A program made the translations under genes and the position numbers. Under the pieces are notes generated by a model. It made no database searches, had not been told where the DNA came from, and saw only the letters and a list, made by a program, of their open reading frames with translations. Below, one piece after another: positions 26,913 through 35,075 of a stretch of 64,000 nucleotides of DNA. The stretch spans positions 2,231,001-2,295,000 of the forward strand of contig NC_009901.1 of the NCBI RefSeq assembly GCF_000018285.1, read 5' to 3'. The DNA is from Shewanella pealeana ATCC 700345. GTDB taxonomy: Bacteria; Pseudomonadota; Gammaproteobacteria; Enterobacterales; Shewanellaceae. Each line of letters opens with the position of its first letter. Position 1 is the first letter of the stretch.

Positions 26913-29102
26913 CTACTTAGCCAATAAGCCACGGCTGCGAAGTAGCGGGTCAATACCGGCTTCTTTACCGCGGAATTGCTTGTAAAGTTGCATCGGATCC
27001 TCGCTGCCGCCTTGAGACAGAATGTTGTTTCTAAAGGCATCGGCAGTGGCTTTATCGAAAATACCATTCTCTTTAAAGGCTTCAAATGCATCGGCGCCTA
27101 AAATATCAGACCAGATGTAGCTGTAGTAGCCTGCAGAGTATCCACCCGAGAAGATATGTGAGAAATAAGTACTGCGATAACGCGGCGCGATCTCAGAGAT
27201 AAGCCCCATCTTGTTCAGCGACTCGGCTTCAAACTTAGCCGCATCTTTTGGCATAAAGTCGGTGACTGTGTGCCAGTCAAGATCCAGCTTAGTTGCCGCC
27301 ATATATTCAACCGTTGCAAAACCTTGGTTGAACTTACTTGCCGCTTGGATTTTCTTAACCAGCTCTTGAGGGATCACTTCGCCGGTTTTGTAGTGCTTGG
27401 CAAATTGCGCTAACACCTCAGGTTGTGTCATCCAGTTTTCCATCACTTGAGATGGAAACTCAACGTAGTCACGTGGTACAGATGTCCCCGCCTGTGAGCG
27501 ATACTCAACATCAGACAACATACCATGCAGTGCATGACCAAACTCATGGAACAGTGTACTTGCTTCGTCAAATGTCAGCAGTGCTGGCTCATCACCCACA
27601 GGGCGAGGGTAGTTAAGTACGTTAACAATAATAGGCTTAGAATCGACACCATCCATGTTGTACTGCTGGCGATAAGAGTTCATCCAAGCGCCGCCACGCT
27701 TGCTGTCGCGGACGAAGTAATCTCCTAAGAAGATGGCCATTAGCTCACCATTCTTGTCGTAAACTTCCCAAGTACGTACTTCTTCATTGTACTTAGGTAA
27801 GTCGGTTCGCTCTTTGACGGTAATACCAAACAGGCGATTAGCCGTGTAGAACACACCTTGAAGGGTGTTTTCTAGTGAAAAGTAAGGGCGTGTTTGCTGC
27901 TCATTAAAGCTGTACTTAGCGACACGAATTTTATCTGAGTAATACCACCAATCCCAGCCAGCAAGTTTGAACTCCCCGCCTTCTTGGTTGATAAGCGTCT
28001 GCATATCGGCAACTTCAGATTCCGCTTGTGCTAGTGCTGCAGGCCATACTTTGTTGAGTAACTCATATACATTTTCAGGGGTTTGAGCTGTACGCTCTTC
28101 GAGTACGAAATGCGCGTGAGTTTTGTAACCCATCAGCTGTGCGCGCTCAGCACGTAGCGCAGCCATTTTAGCTAAGATTTTCTTGTTGTCGTTGGCATTG
28201 TCATTGTTACCGCGCTCAACGTAGCCCTTGTACAGGACTTCACGCAGATCGCGATTATCTGCATAGGTCAAAAATGGCGTAATCGATGGGCGAGAGGTGG
28301 TGAACACCCATTTGCCTTCATGGCCACGTTTAACTGCTGTTTGCGCCGCAGTGTTAATTACGTCTTCAGGCAGACCCGCTAAGTCAGCTTTGCTATCGAT
28401 TACTAGCTCAAATGCGTTAGTTTCAGCCAGCAGGTTGTCACCAAACTCCAGGCTAAGCTTACCAATTTGTTCATTCAAGCCACGTAGCTTGGTTTTGTCC
28501 GCTTCGCTTAAGTTGGCACCGCCGCGGGTAAATGATTTATAGGTGTCTTCGAGCAGCTTTGCCTGAGCAACGTTAAGAGATAGCGAATCGCGATGGTTAT
28601 AAACCGCTTTCACTTTTTGGAAAAGAGCATCGTTCAACAAAATGTCATCGTTGGCAGAAGAGAGCATAGGTGCCACTTTTTTAGAGATAACTTGTAGCTG
28701 CTCGTTAGTGTCAGCACCCGTTAGGTTATAAAACACGCTGGCGACTTTGGTGGTTAAGTTACCCGAGTACTCCATCGCTTCTATGGTATTAGCGAAAGTA
28801 GGTGCATCAGGGTTATCGATAATGGCTTGAATTTCAGCTTTATGCTGAGCAATACCGGCTTTGAAAGCGGGTAGGTAGTGTTCAGGTTTGATTTTGGCAA
28901 AATCAGGAATACCAAAGTAGGTATCGTAAGGCTTGAAGAAAGGGTTGCTGGCATTGTTGTCGATGATTTGCTGGGCAACGACCTTGGGTGCGATTTGTGT
29001 TTCAGTACTGGTATCTTTGCTTATATTTGAAGCACCACATGCACTAAGAGCTAATGCTAAAGCGACTGCTGATACGATTGGTTTGAGGGTTAATCCCTTC
29101 AT
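26913..29102 (-). CDS. M3 family dipeptidyl carboxypeptidase-like lipoprotein
   Basis: 729 residues of a zinc metallopeptidase of the thimet oligopeptidase/Dcp family. The N-terminus is a lipoprotein signal peptide with lipobox LSAC (Cys 22), so the enzyme should be lipid-anchored in the envelope rather than cytosolic. The zinc motif HEFGH lies at 519-523 within TLFHEFGHALHG, followed by the conserved DYVEFPSQVMENW. It removes dipeptides or short peptides from oligopeptides. The frame is open 30 codons further upstream, but the ATG at 29102 follows CGGGGAT and starts the signal peptide exactly. Monocistronic. Confidence 0.93.
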   Translation of the reverse strand: MKGLTLKPIVSAVALALALSACGASNISKDTSTETQIAPKVVAQQIIDNNASNPFFKPYDTYFGIPDFAKIKPEHYLPAFKAGIAQHKAEIQAIIDNPDAPTFANTIEAMEYSGNLTTKVASVFYNLTGADTNEQLQVISKKVAPMLSSANDDILLNDALFQKVKAVYNHRDSLSLNVAQAKLLEDTYKSFTRGGANLSEADKTKLRGLNEQIGKLSLEFGDNLLAETNAFELVIDSKADLAGLPEDVINTAAQTAVKRGHEGKWVFTTSRPSITPFLTYADNRDLREVLYKGYVERGNNDNANDNKKILAKMAALRAERAQLMGYKTHAHFVLEERTAQTPENVYELLNKVWPAALAQAESEVADMQTLINQEGGEFKLAGWDWWYYSDKIRVAKYSFNEQQTRPYFSLENTLQGVFYTANRLFGITVKERTDLPKYNEEVRTWEVYDKNGELMAIFLGDYFVRDSKRGGAWMNSYRQQYNMDGVDSKPIIVNVLNYPRPVGDEPALLTFDEASTLFHEFGHALHGMLSDVEYRSQAGTSVPRDYVEFPSQVMENWMTQPEVLAQFAKHYKTGEVIPQELVKKIQAASKFNQGFATVEYMAATKLDLDWHTVTDFMPKDAAKFEAESLNKMGLISEIAPRYRSTYFSHIFSGGYSAGYYSYIWSDILGADAFEAFKENGIFDKATADAFRNNILSQGGSEDPMQLYKQFRGKEAGIDPLLRSRGLLAK

Positions 29103-29561
29103 ATTTATATCCCCGATTATGCTTGTTTTAATTCTCGTCAATTTAATTACACTAACGTTAACCTCTTTAAGTACCACGCATAAAGGTATCAAATCTATTA
29201 AAAAACGGTGTTATTTGTAACAAATGGTGCGGCTAGCCATTTTTTATACATTTAACAGCCTCGTTTATGGCTGGAGTCTGGTAGCATTCACTATTTCGAA
29301 TGCGCCAGTTAATCTGGCGTAGAGTCAACCCAAGTTACTCGACTTTTAACGGGGATAATTTGTTAGCCAAGTGCCGCAGTACGCCTGTTCTAGGCAGGTT
29401 AATCTTGATAGCCAATGACTGGCGAAGTTAAAAGATAAAGCCTGTACTCACCAACAGATGCAGTATCCTTTTGAATCTAATGGGCAAGTATTGAACTCTT
29501 CGCTGATGAAAATGTTTCAAATATGGCTCTCGTAAGAGCCATAGGCTGAACTATTCTCTAG
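29103..29561. other. intergenic region with terminator hairpin for the autotransporter gene
   Basis: A 9-bp perfect stem TATGGCTCT/AGAGCCATA, loop 4 nt, lies at 29522-29543, directly after the minus-strand autotransporter stop codon and is its probable terminator. A second small hairpin (CGCCAG/CTGGCG) lies near 29305-29322. I see no gene in the remainder. Confidence 0.55.
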
Positions 29562-31001
29562 TTAGAAAATGTACTGAACACCCGCACCACCTGACACATC
29601 AGTCTGTGTACCCGTTGTGACGTTGAATGTCGCTGACATTGACCAGTTAGCATCGAATGAGTGGGCGACTCCCATGGCTGCTGAACCTTCACTGCCCGCG
29701 AAACCGTAACCAAAGCCAATGGCTGTTTGACCAGCACCTTGTAGCAGGGGACGCGCGTTGGTGATTGCGTGCATCGAAGCCTGTACACCATCGATACGAG
29801 TATCTAAGCGGTCAACGTGGCCATATAGGTCGTTAATACTTAGCGTGTTGAAGTCAATCTGCTCCTTGTTAGCCGCGATGGCAGAGGTGTTTTTGCCAAT
29901 GTTGCTGGTGTTCTCGCCGATTGCATCTGTGTTGTCGCCAATCAGGCCAGTGTTCTTATCGATAGCATCTGTGTTGTCGCCAATCAGACCAGTGTTCTTA
30001 TCTATAACGTCGGTGTTGTCACCGATAGCATCTGTGTTGTCGTCGATTCCTTGGTTCACTTCTTCGAAGCCGTCGCGAACGTCATCGACTACTTTGTCGA
30101 TAGGCTGCTTGATTGGGTCAGCATGAGCGAAGTCATCTTCTAGTGGTGGTAACTCGCCCTCGATTGGGCGCACCTGCATGTCATCTTCAATTGGACGCAC
30201 TTGCATGTCATCTTCAATCGGTCGTACCTGCATGTCATCTTCGACAGGGTCAACTGTAATTGGATCTTCAACTGGTAAACCATTGTCTGGCTGGATTGGT
30301 CGAACCTGCATGTCGTCATCAGGGTTAGTAATGTCGTCAAAGATTGGATCAACACCCATTTCGTTATCAACAGGGTCAGTACCCATATCATCAGATGGCA
30401 GTGGGCGAACTGTCATGTCATCTTCAACAGGGTCAGTGCTCATGTCATCTTCAACAGGGTCTAGACCGTCGAAGATTGGGTCAACACCAATTGGTGACTC
30501 AACAGGTAAGCCCACAACTGGCTCCAGGGGACGCACGCTCATGTCATCATCAACAGGATGCAGGTCGAAAACATCTTCAACGATTGGGTCTAAGTCACCG
30601 TCGTTGTCTTCAAATGATGGCATCTCAGGTACTAAGTTCTCACCATGATCACCAACAGGGTTGAGGCCAATTGGCAACTGGTCAACAGGGTTTAGGCCAA
30701 TGTCACCCTCAAGAACTGGGCGGCCTTGCATGTCGTCAGGTAATGGACGCACTTGCATGTCATCCGGCAGTGGACGAACTTGCATTTCATCTGGCTGCGG
30801 GCGAACCTGCATGTCATCTTCGATTGGGTTAAGCCCATTGAAAACTGGGTCAATAGTGATGTCACTCACTGGCTCTAGGCCAATCTCACCTACTGGGTTG
30901 GTGCTCATGCCGCCTTTTACTGGCTCTAGGCCAATCTGCTCTGCCATTGCTGGTACTGATAGTAGTGCTGCTACTGATACTGCTAAAATTGTCTTTTTCA
31001 T
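29562..31001 (-). CDS. trimeric-autotransporter-like protein with DPV/MQVRP repeat passenger
   Basis: 479 residues in four parts. (1) Sec signal peptide, residues 1-20 (MKKTILAVS...AMA). (2) A passenger of about 290 residues made of short acidic, proline-containing repeats: GLxPV, xDPVEDDM, and MQVRP (seven exact copies plus MQGRP, MSVRP and MTVRP). Three identical EDDMQVRPI units are consecutive. (3) A stalk (~318-385) of heptads of the form D/K-N-T-x-x-I-G/D with Asn at a fixed core position, typical of trimeric autotransporter coiled coils. (4) A YadA-type membrane anchor (~417-479) ending in Tyr-Ile-Phe. The usual YadA/Hia head domains are absent. Last gene of a minus-strand operon. Confidence 0.85.
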   Translation of the reverse strand: MKKTILAVSVAALLSVPAMAEQIGLEPVKGGMSTNPVGEIGLEPVSDITIDPVFNGLNPIEDDMQVRPQPDEMQVRPLPDDMQVRPLPDDMQGRPVLEGDIGLNPVDQLPIGLNPVGDHGENLVPEMPSFEDNDGDLDPIVEDVFDLHPVDDDMSVRPLEPVVGLPVESPIGVDPIFDGLDPVEDDMSTDPVEDDMTVRPLPSDDMGTDPVDNEMGVDPIFDDITNPDDDMQVRPIQPDNGLPVEDPITVDPVEDDMQVRPIEDDMQVRPIEDDMQVRPIEGELPPLEDDFAHADPIKQPIDKVVDDVRDGFEEVNQGIDDNTDAIGDNTDVIDKNTGLIGDNTDAIDKNTGLIGDNTDAIGENTSNIGKNTSAIAANKEQIDFNTLSINDLYGHVDRLDTRIDGVQASMHAITNARPLLQGAGQTAIGFGYGFAGSEGSAAMGVAHSFDANWSMSATFNVTTGTQTDVSGGAGVQYIF

Positions 31002-31087
31002 TGCTATGTTCCATCTATTAATGTCGGCATTATGCCGTGGGTTCCCCGCAGGGGAGTTCTGTTAAAGTCATTCGTTAAAGTCGTTCG

Positions 31088-31399
31088 CTATAGTCGGTCA
31101 GCTAAACGTCTGCACTTGCTTATTGTCATCTTGTGACGGTAGCGCTGCTTACGGTCCTCTTTGTAGACGAGGAAGCCATCACCAATGTGGTCACGTGTTA
31201 CTTCTCGTGTTTCACGTTCCAACTTGAGCGCGCGTAGTGGCATGCTTGCAATGCGTAGCTTGGTCGCACACACTGTGTACTTAGCTGCGAAGTCAGCGGC
31301 TACCCGTTCGTCTAAACCAGCATTTGCTCGTTCACACGCCATGATTGAAATTCCGCCTAGTACCAGGATTAGTACTGCTGGATTGAATCGTTTTGACAT
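31088..31399 (-). CDS. small exported protein, possible lipoprotein
   Basis: 103 residues, unrecognised. A hydrophobic N-terminal segment (about 8-23) ends SIMAC, compatible with a lipobox, or with signal cleavage after RANA. The mature region is strongly basic near its end (KEDRKQRYRHKMTISKCRRL) with three cysteines in total. The ATG at 31399 overlaps by one base the stop of the 38-residue gene upstream (TGATG), so translation is likely coupled. It lies 86 bases upstream of the autotransporter gene on the same strand. Confidence 0.7.
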   Translation of the reverse strand: MSKRFNPAVLILVLGGISIMACERANAGLDERVAADFAAKYTVCATKLRIASMPLRALKLERETREVTRDHIGDGFLVYKEDRKQRYRHKMTISKCRRLADRL

Positions 31400-31515
31400 C
31401 ACTCGTCCTCTTCATCTGTTTCGAATTGTTTCGCGTCTTCGCCGCCAGTCTCGATGTTTGTTAGTGTCGTTGCTGATACCGCCAAAATAAGCGTCACTGT
31501 TAATAGTTTCTTCAT
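31399..31515 (-). CDS. 38-residue exported peptide gene
   Basis: A short gene reading MKKLLTVTLILAVSATTLTN followed by an acidic tail ending in EEDE. The first ~18 residues have signal-peptide character (two lysines, hydrophobic core, A-x-A-like region). It has a purine-rich leader (AGAGAGTAAG) and its TGA overlaps the ATG of the next gene. Supported by the one-base overlap and the matching MKK-type N-terminus in the autotransporter. Function unknown. Confidence 0.55.
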   Translation of the reverse strand: MKKLLTVTLILAVSATTLTNIETGGEDAKQFETDEEDE

Positions 31516-31582
31516 GGAACTTACTCTCTGTTTGTGTTTATTGGGCTGTCTACGCCCGAGAGGAACCTTACTGTCTGTCTTT

Positions 31583-31714
31583 TTAGGCCAGCGCTATTTG
31601 CGTAGCAGGCACAGTGTACTTGTCTGCGTTAGTGTCGTTAGCTACAGTTGCTAGCATTTGAGCTAATACACCTGTAATTAGTGCCGCTGTTATTTCGTGT
31701 CGTGAAATCGCCAT
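31583..31714 (-). CDS. 43-residue small hydrophobic peptide gene
   Basis: The product begins MAISRHEITAALITGVLAQM and continues to a short polar C-terminal half. The hydrophobic stretch (about 8-25) could be a signal or membrane segment. AGAGG lies 7 bases before the ATG, and a good promoter match lies just upstream (31752-31781). It is the first gene of the minus-strand cluster that ends with the autotransporter. Unrecognised; coding status rests on context. Confidence 0.5.
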   Translation of the reverse strand: MAISRHEITAALITGVLAQMLATVANDTNADKYTVPATQIALA

Positions 31715-31751
31715 GTTTCGACCTCTGTTATTGGTACTTGTTCTGCTTTGA

Positions 31752-31781
31752 ATTATGCGTTCGGGCGTATTTATAGGACAA
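31752..31781 (-). promoter_or_regulatory. candidate sigma-70 promoter of the autotransporter operon
   Basis: On the minus strand TTGTCC (31781-31776) and CATAAT (31757-31752) are separated by 18 bases, matching 4/6 and 5/6 of consensus. Transcription would start about 30 bases before the 43-residue gene. Confidence 0.5.
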
Positions 31782-32190
31782 CACCATCATCGCCGTCTTG
31801 GTTCTCAAAGTTAAGCATTTGTAACTTATGAATTATCACCAAAGCACCTTTGCTAATCACTGCGCAAACAGTAACACTGTATTTGCGAGGAAAGCAAATA
31901 AAAAATCGAGTATTGCGAAATTCGACGTTTTGTACTCTTTGTGCCCACTTTGGAAGAAAGTGCACCTACATGCCGTGTCCAAAAGGATGCAAGCCTTTGC
32001 TACATGCCGCTTGCAACATGCGACACTCTCAAAAGATAGGGCATAGAGTGTCTAAGATAGTCGCGGTACCTAGCTCTTTTAGAGGCTGGATTTGCACACA
32101 ACATGTACAGACTGGACTCCTTTGCTCAGTGCCAATGGGTGGCTGAGGTTGCTATCCTACGACCAAATCGCAAGCAAAATATTACTGACC
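31782..32190. other. divergent intergenic region between autotransporter operon and repressor
   Basis: About 400 bases. Open frames occur on both strands (e.g. 31771-31965 minus, 31850-32146 plus) but none shows a ribosome site, domain or conserved look, and they overlap each other, so I do not call them. A palindromic TGTACA occurs at 32104-32109, resembling half of the dyad at 32191-32204. Confidence 0.4.
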
Positions 32191-32251
32191 TGTACATGAG
32201 TACATATAGCTGCGCATTAATTTGACACATAAACAGTGTCCCTGTTACAGT
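32191..32251 (+). promoter_or_regulatory. repressor promoter with overlapping operator-like dyads
   Basis: A perfect -35 TTGACA (32222-32227) and a -10-like TACAGT (32246-32251) are 18 bases apart. Overlapping or adjacent dyads are TGTAC-N4-GTACA (32191-32204), GACAC-N7-GTGTC (32224-32240) and AACAG-N5-CTGTT (about 32232-32246). This arrangement suggests autoregulation by the downstream HTH protein. Confidence 0.55.
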
Positions 32252-32271
32252 GAGTAATAGAGTTAATAATC

Positions 32272-32901
32272 ATGGCGAAACAAATGGCGTACAATGAGGA
32301 GACACAGAAGGCGGTTCGACGGGTTTGGGATGAGTTCAAGAGTGAGACAGGGACGAGCCAAGCAAAAGCGGCCAAAGCCCTCGGCATTAACCAGTCGGCG
32401 TTAAGTCAGTACCTAAGAGGGGAGATCCCCCTTAATACAGACTTCTTGGCTAAGTTTGCAAAACTAACAAAGTCCGACTTAGACTCCTTGGGAATAACTC
32501 CCGCCACCGTAGGGGCGATGCCGCTAGAACTAAGGTACACGCTGTCAGGGCGTAGGCTACGTGACACCAGTGCGCTGGTACCCTCGCCGACCTCATTTGA
32601 GGGCTGTTTCGGGATAGTAGTCGATTACGATGACTTCGCCCTACCAAGAGACAGCATTATGATTGTCGATGAGACAACAACAATCAAAGAATATGACTCG
32701 GTTATCCTAGTCTCACGTGATGACCGAATGATCAACGGCACCATCAGGTACACCCCAGATGGATGGGAGGTTCTTGAGCCTCACGCAAGAGGGGCGCGGC
32801 GCTTCGTTGTGAGAGGAGACGACACTATTTACAGATTAGGGGGCGCGTTCCTACCCGAAAGGCATGGGCGGACTTTCGAGCAAAAACCTGCACGGGGTTA
32901 G
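32272..32901 (+). CDS. HTH repressor with S24/LexA-like C-terminal domain
   Basis: 209 residues resembling phage cI-type repressors. An XRE-like helix-turn-helix lies at about 29-50 (SQAKAAKALGINQSALSQYL). The C-terminal ~110 residues have the S24/LexA fold pattern (FALPRDSIMIVDETTTIKEYDSVIL ... FVVRGDDTIYRLGG). At the positions where the autocleavage Ser (G-D-S-M) and Lys normally occur I see D-Y-D-D-F and G-T-I-R-Y instead, so self-cleavage may be lost. It is divergent from the autotransporter cluster, which it may control. The ATG has only a weak ribosome site. Confidence 0.82.
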   Translation: MAKQMAYNEETQKAVRRVWDEFKSETGTSQAKAAKALGINQSALSQYLRGEIPLNTDFLAKFAKLTKSDLDSLGITPATVGAMPLELRYTLSGRRLRDTSALVPSPTSFEGCFGIVVDYDDFALPRDSIMIVDETTTIKEYDSVILVSRDDRMINGTIRYTPDGWEVLEPHARGARRFVVRGDDTIYRLGGAFLPERHGRTFEQKPARG

Positions 32902-33243
32902 TACTCCGTTTTTTGGGTTAGCGTTTAAGTGGTAATCCTGCTAGTGGTGCTAGTCCTTATACTATCATCTCTGTTGCCTATCAAAACGAAATATGAATAA
33001 ATGGCGCTAGCAAAAGTTAGTGTCATTTTCTTTTTAGCTATAAACTGCCTGCTTCAGTAGATGGAACCACTATATTTCTACTCCTTATCGCTTCAACCTT
33101 CTTTTTCACCTTCATTATCTATTCTCGGGTTATAGAGTCTGCTGATTTTAGCCTAACTGCATTTTCGTGATAGTAATCAATACTTTCTTTGTTAATATCT
33201 GTAAGAATGACGTACGTTATTTTACGCGATAAGACTGATAACA
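32902..33243. other. intergenic region with a degenerate TTCA hairpin
   Basis: No gene seen. At about 33030-33066 the sequence TTTTTAGCTATAAACTGCCT followed by GCTTCAGTAG resembles the left end of the 11.8-kb element (TTTTTAGCCCTAAACCACCT ... CTTCAGTAGG), with a decayed stem but the same TTCA loop. Confidence 0.45.
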
Positions 33244-34818
33244 ATGCGAAACAACCAACCCGTGACTCAAACGGAAAAGACTCTAACCGATAATTGTATT
33301 TTACTGTCGACCACCAATCTTGACGGTAATATTAAGTATGCCAATGAGAGCTTTACCAAGGTTAGTGGCTACAGTTTTGATGAGTTACAAGGTCAACCTC
33401 ACAACATGGTGCGGCACCCTGATATGCCAGAGGCTGCCTTTCAGTCACTTTGGGAGCGTATTAAACAAGGGAAACCTTGGGTTGGTATTGTTAAGAATCG
33501 CACCAAGTCAGGCGATCACTACTGGGTTAATGCATATATAGCCCCTGTGTATGAAAATGGCAAAATCCACGAGTATCAGTCGGTACGCCGTAAGGCTACA
33601 CCGGAGCAAATCCTGCGCGCAGAAGCGATTTACCAGCAGGTAAAAGCGGGAAAGCAACCTAAGGCGCTACGCAACCCGCTACTAGGTTTTGGGGCAAAGT
33701 TGTATGCTTGGCTGCTGTCGATGTTAGTGATGGCGGTTATTTTAGCGAGTTATTCACCGATAGCTGCAGTGATACTACTTAGCCTAGTTGGCGCGATTGG
33801 CTTGCACCGTATCTTGAAGCCATTCAACCAATTAGTGACACAAGCTAAAAATACTGTCGATGATCCTCTCGCTAAAGGTGTATTTACCGGCCGGCAAGAT
33901 GAATTAGGCACAATAAGCTTTGCGCTGCAGTTCTTACTTACAGAAACTGGCGGCGTGATAGGCCGAATGGCGGATTCAGCAGGCTCAATCGAGTCCCTTA
34001 GCGCGAGTTTAAACGATACCATTCACAATACCCGACAACGTGCCGACAGCCAGAGTATGCAAACCAGCCAAGCGGCCACCGCGATGGAAGAGATGAGCGC
34101 TAGCTTTGCTGAAGTGAATAATAATATTCACAGCGCGGCGAGAGAGATGTCGGTGAGTAACCTTTCTGCAGAAAAGGGTCATCAACTGCTTGAACGGGTG
34201 ATTGAGTCCATTACACAACTCAAAGATGAGGTGGGTAACTTTGCTTCAGTCGTCGCGTCAATCGAACAAGATAGCCAAGATATCAATAAGGTATTGGAGG
34301 TGATCCGTGGCATTGCAGAGCAAACAAATCTGTTAGCACTTAACGCTGCGATTGAAGCGGCGAGGGCGGGAGAGTCGGGTCGAGGCTTTGCAGTGGTTGC
34401 CGATGAAGTGCGTCAACTTTCTAGCCGTACCAGTGAATCTACCTCTCATATCGAAGCCATTGTTGCTAAGTTCCGCGAAAGTACCGTTATGGCAGCTAAG
34501 ACCATGGAGGCCGGTCAACGCAGTGCTGAGCAATCGGTAGACTTGGCAAAACAGGTTGATGAGTCATTTGAGGCACTACGTCACTCGATTATTAAGATGA
34601 ATACTATGAGTGATGAAAATGCTTGTGCTATGACACAGCAAACGACTGTCGCCAACGATATCAGCCACTCAATTCAAGTGATCAGTGAGCTCGCAATTGA
34701 GAGTCTTGAACAGACACAAGATGCGGCAGAGCGTGGTCAGCAAGTGTCTCGCCTATCGACTAAAACCCATAGTTTATCTAAGCAGTTCTGGGAGCAGAGC
34801 GTACAGAGAAAGATTTGA
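33244..34818 (+). CDS. Aer-like PAS-domain methyl-accepting chemotaxis protein
   Basis: 524 residues. An N-terminal PAS domain (~22-115: [48 protein letters not shown]) of the FAD-binding Aer/energy-taxis type is followed by a hydrophobic membrane hairpin (~148-185), a HAMP-like linker and a long helical signalling domain. The latter contains the invariant hairpin tip [24 protein letters not shown] and [15 protein letters not shown]. It should sense redox or energy state internally and signal through CheW/CheA. Usual length for the class; monocistronic. The PAS ligand is inferred, not proven. Confidence 0.93.
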   Translation: MRNNQPVTQTEKTLTDNCILLSTTNLDGNIKYANESFTKVSGYSFDELQGQPHNMVRHPDMPEAAFQSLWERIKQGKPWVGIVKNRTKSGDHYWVNAYIAPVYENGKIHEYQSVRRKATPEQILRAEAIYQQVKAGKQPKALRNPLLGFGAKLYAWLLSMLVMAVILASYSPIAAVILLSLVGAIGLHRILKPFNQLVTQAKNTVDDPLAKGVFTGRQDELGTISFALQFLLTETGGVIGRMADSAGSIESLSASLNDTIHNTRQRADSQSMQTSQAATAMEEMSASFAEVNNNIHSAAREMSVSNLSAEKGHQLLERVIESITQLKDEVGNFASVVASIEQDSQDINKVLEVIRGIAEQTNLLALNAAIEAARAGESGRGFAVVADEVRQLSSRTSESTSHIEAIVAKFRESTVMAAKTMEAGQRSAEQSVDLAKQVDESFEALRHSIIKMNTMSDENACAMTQQTTVANDISHSIQVISELAIESLEQTQDAAERGQQVSRLSTKTHSLSKQFWEQSVQRKI

Positions 34819-34925
34819 TTTAAAGAAGATTTATTAAAGAAGGTTCTAGGGAAGGCAAAGAAAGGTTCTAGGACCTAGGAAAAGCTGAGACGGTACAAGC
34901 AAAGACGGAAAAGCGGTGTTTGTTG

Positions 34926-35005
34926 TAGGTCGGGCTTTAGCCCGTCACGCTTTGCTGTTCCTAGCAGGGCGTAGCCCGTCCTCGCAGCGAAGCGCCCTAG
35001 GATCT
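34926..35005. repeat. REP-like palindromic intergenic sequence
   Basis: A short string of GC-rich inverted repeats: CGGGCT-TT-AGCCCG at 34931-34944, then GGGC-GTA-GCCC and a related GCGAAGCGC stretch. A further 10-bp inverted repeat, GAACCGTAGC/GCTACGGTTC, lies at 35034-35060 before the rarD stop codon, without a clear T-run. Confidence 0.5.
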
Positions 35006-35075
35006 AGCCCCTTCTTAGACCGGAAGCTGAGGTGAACCGTAGCACTAATGGCTACGGTTCTCTGGGTATGGATTA

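Noticed and set aside
30178..31065. Plus-strand Ser/Gly/Thr-rich open frames opposite the autotransporter
   Set aside because: They mirror the repeats of the minus-strand gene, which has a signal peptide, stalk and anchor; the plus frames have no family features.
31771..32146. Overlapping small frames on both strands between the autotransporter operon and repressor
   Set aside because: No ribosome sites, domains or signal peptides; they overlap each other on opposite strands.
29562..32901. Prophage remnant
   Set aside because: A cI-like repressor is present, but no integrase, replication, capsid or tail genes or attachment repeats are visible, so I describe it as an accessory module.
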